NCBI GenBank assembly: GCA_029880025.1
Contig: JAOUPE010000025.1
Coordinates: 1 to 11,552 of the forward strand
From: Caldifarciminota bacterium
GTDB taxonomy: Bacteria > Hydrothermota > Tepidihabitantia > Tepidihabitantales > JAOUPE01
Length of the DNA: 11,552 bases
Reading direction: 5' to 3'
The notes under the pieces are model-generated. The model searched no databases. It was given only the letters and a program-made list of their open reading frames with translations, and was not told the origin of the DNA. Within the stretch, counting starts at the first letter, position 1, and each line of letters begins with the position of its first letter. The translations under genes were made by a program, and so were the position numbers. This document shows positions 1 to 6,618 of the stretch, in pieces.

Positions 1-505
1 AATTATTGCAACCCCGCATTATTGAAACCAAACCGGTGACCTTATCCACCCCCGGCGGCTTTGGATAGATACCCTCATAACACTCTTGATTAAGCTCGAA
101 ACAAACCTGAGGTATTTGTTTCCCCCGGAATTTACTTATGAGGTCGGGTAAATCCCGATAACCATCTGGTCCAACTACGAGGTCAGCACCAAATCGAGTT
201 GCCAAAGTCTGTTTCCGATTTTGCGCCATGCAGCCAAGAACACCGATTATTGGACCGTTGTTGTTTCCTTTTCTTTTTAAACTGGACAATCTACCCAATG
301 CCCGAGCTTCAGCGTGATTTCTTACCGCACAGGTCAAAAGCAAAACAACATCTGCCTTATTCTCGTCTTTCGTCTCGATATAGCCTTTAGCCTCAAGTAT
401 TTCCTTTACCACACCGGCTTCGTAAAAGTTCATTTGGCAACCATAAGATTTAAGATAAAAAGTCGGTGTCGCAGCATTCGGATTAGAGTCCAGATTTTCT
501 CCCAT
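1..505 (-). CDS. miaB: MiaB-type tRNA methylthiotransferase, N-terminal part (runs off the left edge)
   Basis: Radical-SAM enzyme that, in the MiaB family, adds the 2-methylthio group to N6-isopentenyl-adenosine 37 of tRNAs. About 168 codons are visible and the frame stays open to base 1. The N-terminal cluster-binding domain shows its three expected cysteines: C23 in YGCQMN, C59 in LLTCAVRNHAEAR and C92 in VLGCMAQ. The fragment ends in MRGCNN, the start of the radical-SAM motif RGCNNxCxYC, so C166 would be the first ligand of the SAM-binding 4Fe-4S cluster; the other two cysteines and the TRAM domain lie outside the window. YGCQMN and TCAVRNHAEAR fit MiaB better than RimO or MtaB. The ATG at 505 is the only good start ahead of the conserved domain. 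No Shine-Dalgarno precedes it, and a TTGACA box begins only 34 nt upstream, so the message may be leaderless or nearly so. The 102-nt gap and hairpin upstream suggest expression separate from the envelope operon. Confidence 0.9.
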   Translation of the reverse strand, partial: MGENLDSNPNAATPTFYLKSYGCQMNFYEAGVVKEILEAKGYIETKDENKADVVLLLTCAVRNHAEARALGRLSSLKRKGNNNGPIIGVLGCMAQNRKQTLATRFGADLVVGPDGYRDLPDLISKFRGKQIPQVCFELNQECYEGIYPKPPGVDKVTGLVSIMRGCNN

Positions 506-515
506 ATAACAATCT

Positions 516-544
516 ATATTCTATAGAATAAGTGGATTTGTCAA
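516..544 (-). promoter_or_regulatory. Candidate promoter of miaB
   Basis: On the minus strand a perfect TTGACA (544-539) is followed after 17 nt by GAATAT (521-516), a poor -10 match of 3 of 6; TATA-rich sequence surrounds it. The -35 box lies directly against the hairpin at 545-571. Transcription would start only a few bases before the miaB ATG, in keeping with the absent ribosome binding site. The -35 box is convincing and the -10 is not. Confidence 0.35.
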
Positions 545-571
545 TAGCGAATAGCCATTGGCTATTCGCTA
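545..571 (-). terminator. Perfect 12-bp hairpin between the envelope operon and miaB
   Basis: Bases 545-556 pair perfectly with 560-571 around a 3-nt loop (stem TAGCGAATAGCC). It lies 37 nt after the last gene of the envelope operon and 40 nt before miaB. No U-tract follows it on either strand, so it is not a classical intrinsic terminator. It could stop transcription weakly, stabilise the operon mRNA 3' end, or act as a DNA operator next to the TTGACA box. The stem is directly visible; its role is inferred. Confidence 0.5.
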
Positions 572-607
572 CCTAACAAAGCAGAAAATTCTAGACTGAA
601 CCTACTG

Positions 608-1579
608 CTAACGGATGTGAATTTCGATCTTAGAGTATTTGGGTTGAAGTCCGGGAATGAATCTCGGGACAATTGCCAGTGCTTCTTTTGGTAAGACCAT
701 TCGGCTTAAGATTTCTTTCTTAAATATATCACAACGTGCGGTTGAAAGCAATTCGTTCTCAGTATAAACGTAGACTACTAACTCGCTTTTAAATTTTTCC
801 TTGATGAGGTTTATTGCTTCTTCAATTCGATGTCGCGCGCCCTCGACGTATTCGGCAGTACTGCGAGCAAATAATATGTCGCCGGCAATCGTAATTATCC
901 ATTCCATTTTGCCCTGGTAGACGATGCCTGAAATCCGCTGCGGTTTGCCTGTAATGCGGGTCTGATTGCCTAAAGCGTCGTAAGCGTAAAAAGTAAAATT
1001 ATAAACCTCGCCGGTTATAACCATCTCACCATTATCCGTTCTGCCATCCCAGGAAATCAAAGCGGCCGGGTCGCCACTGCCCGACAATTTCCTCACTGTC
1101 TCACCCAAAGAATTGGAAATGATTAATTCCCATTTGGCAACTTTTGTCTCGAATTTGGGCAAGAAGACCAAAACATCGCCCTTAATGAATTCCTGTTCCA
1201 CCGGTAATCGAAGATAGCTGGAATGCAAAAGTTGATTAGGAATCGTTAATTTATCAATATCTTCATAGAGTTTATTATCAAACACATAAAGGTCCGATTT
1301 CAGCAAATCGTTTAATGGCCCAAATGGGTCAATTAGAGGTGTCGTGTATATCTTCTGATCATCAATCTGCAGCTGTGCTTGACCAGAGATTATCTCTTCG
1401 CCGATATCATGCGCAGCGTTAGTTTTATTCGATTGTGCCTCATTTTGTGTTGACTTTACTTCACCAACTGTCTTTTTAGTCTCTGAAGCGCCTTTAATTG
1501 ATCGTTGTTTTTTTGACGACTCAACTCCTTTAGCTAGAGTTTGAGTGAATATTAAGAGAACGATTAAAAGTATTGGCAT
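608..1579 (-). CDS. Exported protein with FlgD-like Ig domain and degenerate OmpA-like C-terminal domain
   Basis: 323 aa. Residues 1-16 form a short hydrophobic signal sequence (MPILLIVLLIFTQTLA) with no lipobox cysteine, so it is probably soluble periplasmic rather than a lipoprotein. Residues 18-65 are a Lys/Ser/Thr/Glu-rich low-complexity linker. Residues about 149-215 carry a FlgD-type Ig-like domain (SNSLGETVRKLSG, then ISWDGRTDNG). Residues about 226-322 resemble an OmpA/Pal peptidoglycan-binding domain: ITIAGDILFARSTAEY matches the opening strand, a helix follows, and LSTAR (R282) matches the family's LSxxRA; the usual loop holding the second ligand Asp (GHTDxxG) is shortened to YTEN. 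Binding to peptidoglycan is therefore uncertain. The gene starts 1 nt after the TonB stop (TAATATG) with no Shine-Dalgarno, which implies translational coupling. It is the last gene of the operon. By position it could be a Pal-like partner of the ExbB/ExbD/TonB set; this is inference. Confidence 0.85.
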   Translation of the reverse strand: MPILLIVLLIFTQTLAKGVESSKKQRSIKGASETKKTVGEVKSTQNEAQSNKTNAAHDIGEEIISGQAQLQIDDQKIYTTPLIDPFGPLNDLLKSDLYVFDNKLYEDIDKLTIPNQLLHSSYLRLPVEQEFIKGDVLVFLPKFETKVAKWELIISNSLGETVRKLSGSGDPAALISWDGRTDNGEMVITGEVYNFTFYAYDALGNQTRITGKPQRISGIVYQGKMEWIITIAGDILFARSTAEYVEGARHRIEEAINLIKEKFKSELVVYVYTENELLSTARCDIFKKEILSRMVLPKEALAIVPRFIPGLQPKYSKIEIHIR

Positions 1580-1580
1580 A

Positions 1581-2561
1581 TTAAGTTAAACAAAATCTAA
1601 AAGTTATTACCCCCCACTGCACTTCTTGCAGCACATCCTTATCCAATGGTGCAAACAACCAGCGCCTTAGGGCTCGGATGACCAATTGGTCAAGTTCCGG
1701 ATAACCAGAACTTTGTTCAATCGTCATCGTCTCCTTAATTGTACCATCTGGCATAACCCATAGTCTGATTATTACGGTTCCCGATATTCCACGCTTGAGT
1801 GCCCAATCCGGATATTGTGGTAAATATTTGGATAGAATTTTTCGTCCTGAAATTGGTCCGGCTATCGAAATATTTGTTCCGAGTTCTACCGGTGCCGTCA
1901 TCATTTCTGATACTTCCATTTTTGGCGGTTCCGTTTTAGGTAATATTTGCTTTCTTGGTTTTTCTAATGAACGGTGCTCAATTTTGATCTCAGGTTCTTC
2001 TGGTACCGCAACTCCTGGATAGCCAGCAAGCCCGGGCATACCAGAGCCTCTGGATAAACCTCGTGACAATGCAACCGGATTTTCTAAAAGAATCTCATCG
2101 ATTGTTTTTTGAGTTCCGTTCGCTTGATTACCGATTCTAATCACATCGAGTTGTTCACCACTACGTTCAATTTCATAACGATTTAAATCAATCACTGCCT
2201 GGCTTCGGTCTAATCGGTCAGATAAATCAATCTCTGCCTCTTGATTAATTGGTTCTTGTGTCGAAACGATGGTCGGAGTTGCCGGCTTAACGCCTCTTTC
2301 CCGTCCGAAATCAGTTCCTGGTTTAACCTTAGTCAAAATTTTCGCGACCTCTGGTCGATAAGTCTGGTCAATAAATGTAATCTGTTTTATATCGTCGTAA
2401 TTACGCTCAACCATCCGGGCTCTCGAAAATAGGAAAAACAAAAAGATATGGAGGATGACCGAGAATATGACGGCATAATCGATTCTTCGGTCAATCTTTT
2501 GGCTATCATTATCAAGCACCAATTCCATTTGCTGGGTTTTATTATTTTCGATATTTGGCAT
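1581..2561 (-). CDS. tonB: TonB family energy transducer
   Basis: 326 aa. TonB/TolA-type proteins couple the ExbB-ExbD proton motor to outer-membrane partners. A cytoplasmic N-terminus of about 28 residues precedes one membrane helix (about 29-46). That helix contains SVILH (S34, H38), matching the Ser/His spacing that is critical in E. coli TonB. A long periplasmic linker (47-238) is only moderately proline-rich, with PP and KP motifs near 200-225 and a Gly-rich stretch near 168-185. The TonB C-terminal domain spans about 240-323 and shows QYPDWALKRGISGTV, VMPDGTI and ALRRWLFAP. The start at 2561 directly abuts the ExbD stop (TAAATG), with AAGGA close upstream. No TonB-dependent receptor with a plug domain is present in the window, so the partner may be the PorV-like barrel or the OmpA-like protein of the same operon rather than a nutrient transporter. 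Confidence 0.9.
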   Translation of the reverse strand: MPNIENNKTQQMELVLDNDSQKIDRRIDYAVIFSVILHIFLFFLFSRARMVERNYDDIKQITFIDQTYRPEVAKILTKVKPGTDFGRERGVKPATPTIVSTQEPINQEAEIDLSDRLDRSQAVIDLNRYEIERSGEQLDVIRIGNQANGTQKTIDEILLENPVALSRGLSRGSGMPGLAGYPGVAVPEEPEIKIEHRSLEKPRKQILPKTEPPKMEVSEMMTAPVELGTNISIAGPISGRKILSKYLPQYPDWALKRGISGTVIIRLWVMPDGTIKETMTIEQSSGYPELDQLVIRALRRWLFAPLDKDVLQEVQWGVITFRFCLT

Positions 2562-2951
2562 TTATCCTTTTTTCTTTTTTGTTGCACAAGCAATCCTGGT
2601 TGCACCGGCTTGCTTGGCAATCGCTAACAGATCTAGTACTTCTTTATGAAAGACATCTTTATCCGCTCGCACCACAACCAGACAATATTGGTCTCGGTCA
2701 ACCAAATCCTCCAACTTCTCTTCCAGTTCAGACCGGTTGATTGGTTGGTCATTAAGATATAACGCCCCTTCTTTAGTTAATGTGATTATAATGTCTTCCT
2801 CGACTTTGCGCTCGGCGGTGTTAGTCTGTGGCACGTTTACTGGCGTATTATTATGGGACATGACCATCGGTGCGGTCATAATCATCATTACTACCAAAAG
2901 CAAACCAACACAAGCCAGTGGTAGAATATCAATTACTGCTTTATTTTTCAT
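2562..2951 (-). CDS. exbD: ExbD/TolR-like protein, second copy, lacking the channel aspartate
   Basis: 129 aa from the ATG at 2951, whose ATGA overlaps the stop of the preceding exbD. A longer reading from a TTG at 2975 has no support and is not used. One N-terminal membrane helix (about 6-29) is followed by the periplasmic ExbD/TolR domain (about 45-124), with IIITLTKEGALYLND and CLVVVRADKDV matching the family. In the helix the family motif P-L-V-D-V reads DILPLACVGLLL: the protonatable Asp is replaced by Cys14 (codon 2912-2910). An Asp is present at residue 8, but it aligns with the Asn/Asp ahead of the motif. Motor ExbB-ExbD complexes contain an ExbD dimer, so this protein may pair with the Asp-bearing copy next door. 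The C-terminus is a run of lysines (KKKKG). Confidence 0.9.
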   Translation of the reverse strand: MKNKAVIDILPLACVGLLLVVMMIMTAPMVMSHNNTPVNVPQTNTAERKVEEDIIITLTKEGALYLNDQPINRSELEEKLEDLVDRDQYCLVVVRADKDVFHKEVLDLLAIAKQAGATRIACATKKKKG

Positions 2952-3364
2952 TTTTTTCTTTGACGTAACAAACAAAGGTTAGCCGCACCCGACTGTTTTG
3001 CCAAATCTAAAATCTGGACCACATCGTCATAGCGCACCTTTTCTTCAGAACTGACAATTACTCGTTTGCTGACGCTACGAGCTAAAAGCTTTGGCAAAAG
3101 GGTGGTTAGGCTTTCTTTTGATATAATTCGTTCGTCGTTAAGTACGATATTGCCGTCATTAGTAAGCAATATATTCACTTTCACATCGGTCTCACGACCT
3201 GGCGCCGCTTTAGTTACACTCGGTTGAGAAACGAATATTCCGGTTTCAAAGAAAAAGGGCAATGCAACTATGAAGCCGATGACCAAAGCTAATGCGATAT
3301 CGACTATCGAAGTTAGTATCAGTCCTTCTTTTTTCACTTCGTGATGAATTCGCTTCTTCCTCAT
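2948..3364 (-). CDS. exbD: ExbD/TolR-like proton channel protein, first copy
   Basis: 138 aa. A basic cytoplasmic N-terminus (MRKKRIHHEVKK) precedes a membrane helix (about 15-40) containing LTSIVDIALAL. D22 is at the position of the essential channel aspartate of ExbD/TolR/MotB-type stators. The periplasmic domain (about 58-133) has VNILLTNDGNIVLND and KRVIVSSEEKVRYDD, the usual beta-alpha-beta pattern. The ATG at 3364 directly abuts the ExbB stop, and GGAG seven bases upstream, inside the last ExbB codons, serves as ribosome binding site. It should act with ExbB in the inner membrane to turn proton flow into movement. The next gene is a diverged second ExbD, and the two differ clearly in sequence. 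Confidence 0.92.
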   Translation of the reverse strand: MRKKRIHHEVKKEGLILTSIVDIALALVIGFIVALPFFFETGIFVSQPSVTKAAPGRETDVKVNILLTNDGNIVLNDERIISKESLTTLLPKLLARSVSKRVIVSSEEKVRYDDVVQILDLAKQSGAANLCLLRQRKK

Positions 3365-4081
3365 TTAGTATCTCCAGACTTCCTCTTTCGCTTTTTCTTT
3401 AACTTGGGCTTCGGCCTTTCTTGCTGCCCTCGGCTCTCTAGTCTTTATTTCTTTCGTCGTTTGTTTACCAATCTCAAGGAAGATGAGAAATTTTTCCTGA
3501 GCACTTTCTAAAGTCATCGCTATATCTCCGGCTTTTTTGGCAAAATAATTATAGAAAAGCAGCGCCGGTATACCGATGCATAGACCAAATGCCGTTGTGA
3601 GCAGGGCTTCCGCAATGCCGGCCGAAACGACTACCGGACCACCCGAACCAGTTATTGCGATACTATGAAAGGCGCGAATCAAACCAGTTACGGTCCCCAA
3701 TAACCCCAACAGGGTCGCCACATTAGCTAAAGTACCGAGTCCGCCTAAGAATCTTTCGGAACGTATCCGTTCATCAATAATTAACCCGTAAGACAAGTCA
3801 TCGAGTTCATCCAAAGAAAGTTTATCATTTTCCAAAATCATGGTGAAAAGTCGTCCTAACGGATTTTTTATTGAACGAGCATAACCAATGGCTGGGCCTA
3901 AACCGGTGTCTTTATAAATCATCCGTATGTGTCTCAGTCCTTTACTAACATTGAATCGGTTACGAGCAAAATACCACAGCCGCTCGATTATCAGTGCTAA
4001 GACCGCAACTGAACAACCTAACAATATCAGCATTACGATGCTGCTCTTGAAAATTTGGAATAATGATTGTCCTAAAATCAT
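3365..4081 (-). CDS. exbB: ExbB/TolQ/MotA family proton channel protein
   Basis: 238 aa, the usual length for TolQ/ExbB. Three membrane segments are visible: about 14-35, 116-140 and 153-178, with the long cytoplasmic loop of the family between the first and second. Diagnostic motifs are LLGLLGTVTGLIRAF in the second helix and GIAEALLTTAFGLCIGIPAL in the third. The cytoplasmic tail (207-238) is strongly charged (KEIKTREPRAARKAEAQ and beyond). The family assembles as a pentamer around two ExbD helices. The start at 4081 overlaps the TPR gene stop by 4 nt (ATGA) and has a strong AGGAGG six bases upstream (4093-4088), the best ribosome site in the operon, so this subunit is probably made in excess of its neighbours. 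Sequence alone does not separate ExbB from TolQ here. Confidence 0.94.
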   Translation of the reverse strand: MILGQSLFQIFKSSIVMLILLGCSVAVLALIIERLWYFARNRFNVSKGLRHIRMIYKDTGLGPAIGYARSIKNPLGRLFTMILENDKLSLDELDDLSYGLIIDERIRSERFLGGLGTLANVATLLGLLGTVTGLIRAFHSIAITGSGGPVVVSAGIAEALLTTAFGLCIGIPALLFYNYFAKKAGDIAMTLESAQEKFLIFLEIGKQTTKEIKTREPRAARKAEAQVKEKAKEEVWRY

Positions 4082-6618
4082 TGCTTCCCTCCTTCTTTTG
4101 TTGTTTTAGTGGCCTCTTTTTTTGATTCAGTTGCTTTTAAATTTGCCTTTTTCAGGCAAAGTTCGATATTTTTTGAACAACTTCGAGCAAATTCTGAATT
4201 GGGAAAAGAATCTACAACCACTTGAAATTTTTCCCGAGCCCCTTCATATTCCCCAAGATTGAAAAAGGCGGTAGCTAAATTGAAATAGGCCCCTGCTCTT
4301 TGAGGGTGCTTGGGAAAATAGCCTAAGAATTTCTGATACCCATTTACCGCTTCATTCCAGCGCTTGATATTGGCATAGGATTCAGCGGTTAAAAGCTGGG
4401 CATCACCAGCAATCTCTGAATTTAAGAAATTGACCACAACCTTTTGAAATTCAACCGCTGCTTCCTCATACACCTGTTTATCGAACAATCTCTTTGCTTT
4501 ATCAAATTGTGCTTCAGCGGCTAACTCCGATTCCGGAAAGCGGCTTAAGAACTCTTGCATCACAACCGGGTTCTCTAAGCCAGCTTGATAATAGCTCATC
4601 TCTAAACTCTTACGAACTCCGCTAGCTTGGATATCCTGCGGATAAAGGTCTAAAAATTTCTGATATTCTCTTACTGCTTCTAAGAATTTCTTCTGATTAT
4701 AGAAGCTCTGGGCAATCAGCGCCTGTGCCCCAGGACCAAATAGAGTATTTGGGTGTTTCTCAACGACGAATCGAAATGTACTCACCCCTTTTTCGTAATC
4801 GCGTGCTTTAAAGAATAGGTCACCCGTACGAAATGCTGCTTCGGCTGACTTTTCATTCAAGGGATACTGGTTCATTAACAAAACCCAAGCATCAACCGCT
4901 TGACCATAATATCCTAAACGAAAGTAGCAAAGCCCTGAATAGTAAAGACCTGGAATGGCAGCTAATGGTGACAGTGGAAATTGTTTAACCAGTGCCTCGA
5001 AAACATCGAGTGCCTCCAGATATTTTTTTTGATTATAGAAGGAATAAGCATAGCCAAGCAAAGCATTAATTTTAAAGGAGGTGTCTTGGATCTCGACGGT
5101 ATTGTTTAGAATTTCTCGAAATTCAACTTGGGCTTCGGAAAGGCGACCCAGGTGATACAAACAATAGGCTCGACCTAATTTGGCATAAAATGCGACCCTC
5201 GATTTGCATTCCTGGCTCTTAAGATAATGATTCTCGGCTTCGTTATATTTCTTGAAATAATAATAACCTTCACCCAAGAAATATAAAAGTTCTCCACGCC
5301 AAGGCGACTCACGGTTCGGAAAATCCTTCACATATTTAGCACCAAGTGTAATTACCCGTTCAAAGGCACCCGATGAATTCAAAGAAAGAAGGAGGAGTGC
5401 GCATGCCGGTTCTGCCAGTTCTGATTCGGGAAATCTCATAACAATATTTTCAAAATGTTTTGCCGCCCGCCGAAAATCGCCCATCTGGTAACAAACCACC
5501 CCGGAGAAGTAATCACCAACTCCAACCAAATCCCCGGTCGAAAACATCTGACTGAGTTGGGCAGTGGCAATCAGCGTCTGTATCGTATCAGCGGCAACCA
5601 GCATCGCATGAGGCAATTGCAGATTAGCGTATTGTGCAATCCTAGTCTTAGGATAATTGGCTCTTACCCTTTGGAAATAAATTATCCCCTCGCGCGGCTC
5701 AGACAATGAAGTTTTACAAAAGCCAATGAAATAATTGGCATGGGCGGCAAGAATATTGTTCGGATGTTTGGTTAATGGTTTTAAATGATCCAAGGCTGAA
5801 CCATAATTTTCATGGGCAATGAGTGCACAGCCTAAAAAGAAATGGGCATAATCGGAAAGTTCCGAAAACGGAAAGCTCTCTAAAAAGAATTCAAATTTTG
5901 CTCTTGCGCCACCGAAATCGTGATTCTCGAATAGCGCTTCACCAGCCGAGAAATGAGCTAATCGACATATTGGCGTGTTTGGGGCCGCACTGGTGATTTC
6001 CTTAAAAGCAAGCAGTGCTTCTTGAATCCGACCCAGTTTTGTTAAACTTTTCGCCAGATAAAATTTTGCCCCGAGATGATTAAGACCGCTTAGTTTTAAT
6101 GCCGCTTGTTTATAATCCCCTTTGAAATAGCACAAAACACCACTCGCAAAATTTGTCCGCTCGTCTTTTTGATAACCTTGTTTTTTTGACAACCTTTCTA
6201 ATGCCATATCCGCTTTACGATAATCACCAAGCATAATCGAAGAAATCGCTAAGCCGTACATCGCTTCGGGTTCAATATAGTGAAATTTCGGTCGGTCAAG
6301 AATTCTAAGAAATTCGCTTCGCGCCTTATTATATTCACCTAAATTGAAATAACATTCGGCTAAACCGAATCGTAATTCGTCGACAAAGTCACTCTTACTA
6401 TAGTCTTTAACTAATTTCTTAAGAAGTTCAGTCGCTTTTTGGAAATCGTTTTCACCTAAAGCTGCTTCCACTTCGGTAAAACGTTTAACCAAATCTTTCA
6501 CTGGCGATGAGTTATTCGCAAACTGGAGATTGCAAAATACAAAGGTCAGGATTATGATAATTTTTATCCATTTTTCCATTTTATTACCACCATTTTTTAT
6601 TATAAGAAGGGATTTCAT
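4078..6618 (-). CDS. Large exported tetratricopeptide-repeat protein
   Basis: 846 aa from 6618. The ATGA overlap with the barrel gene favours this start; an in-frame ATG at 6579 gives a more usual signal peptide (MEKWIKIIIILTFVFCNLQF) and cannot be excluded. After the hydrophobic segment at about residues 17-34, nearly the whole protein from about 40 to 815 is made of TPR units of 34-38 residues, roughly 18-20 of them. Typical units are YFNLGEYNKARSEFLRIL, SFYNQKKYLEALDVFEALV, SFYNQKKFLEAVREYQKFL and FFNLGEYEGAREKFQVVVD; most are followed by a PxSxxA-type turn, as in CpoB/YbgF and BamD. The tail (about 820-846) is Lys/Thr/Glu-rich. Such arrays form superhelical binding scaffolds. Just upstream of exbB, it may be a periplasmic platform linking the motor to the outer membrane, comparable to CpoB in Tol-Pal but more than three times larger. 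No catalytic domain is visible. Confidence 0.9.
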   Translation of the reverse strand: MKSLLIIKNGGNKMEKWIKIIIILTFVFCNLQFANNSSPVKDLVKRFTEVEAALGENDFQKATELLKKLVKDYSKSDFVDELRFGLAECYFNLGEYNKARSEFLRILDRPKFHYIEPEAMYGLAISSIMLGDYRKADMALERLSKKQGYQKDERTNFASGVLCYFKGDYKQAALKLSGLNHLGAKFYLAKSLTKLGRIQEALLAFKEITSAAPNTPICRLAHFSAGEALFENHDFGGARAKFEFFLESFPFSELSDYAHFFLGCALIAHENYGSALDHLKPLTKHPNNILAAHANYFIGFCKTSLSEPREGIIYFQRVRANYPKTRIAQYANLQLPHAMLVAADTIQTLIATAQLSQMFSTGDLVGVGDYFSGVVCYQMGDFRRAAKHFENIVMRFPESELAEPACALLLLSLNSSGAFERVITLGAKYVKDFPNRESPWRGELLYFLGEGYYYFKKYNEAENHYLKSQECKSRVAFYAKLGRAYCLYHLGRLSEAQVEFREILNNTVEIQDTSFKINALLGYAYSFYNQKKYLEALDVFEALVKQFPLSPLAAIPGLYYSGLCYFRLGYYGQAVDAWVLLMNQYPLNEKSAEAAFRTGDLFFKARDYEKGVSTFRFVVEKHPNTLFGPGAQALIAQSFYNQKKFLEAVREYQKFLDLYPQDIQASGVRKSLEMSYYQAGLENPVVMQEFLSRFPESELAAEAQFDKAKRLFDKQVYEEAAVEFQKVVVNFLNSEIAGDAQLLTAESYANIKRWNEAVNGYQKFLGYFPKHPQRAGAYFNLATAFFNLGEYEGAREKFQVVVDSFPNSEFARSCSKNIELCLKKANLKATESKKEATKTTKEGGKQ
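4088..4093 (-). promoter_or_regulatory. Strong Shine-Dalgarno of exbB
   Basis: AGGAGG on the minus strand, six bases before the exbB ATG, embedded in the last codons of the TPR gene. It confirms the 4081 start and predicts independent, efficient initiation despite the 4-nt gene overlap. Confidence 0.75.

Noticed and set aside
199..526. Plus-strand open frames of 63 and 70 codons
   Set aside because: They lie antisense to the well-conserved miaB frame, with its YGCQMN, TCAVR and GCMAQ motifs, and show no ribosome site or recognisable domain.
2952..2975. TTG start at 2975 for the second exbD
   Set aside because: The ATG at 2951 forms the ATGA overlap seen at two other junctions of this operon; the TTG adds eight polar residues without a better ribosome site.
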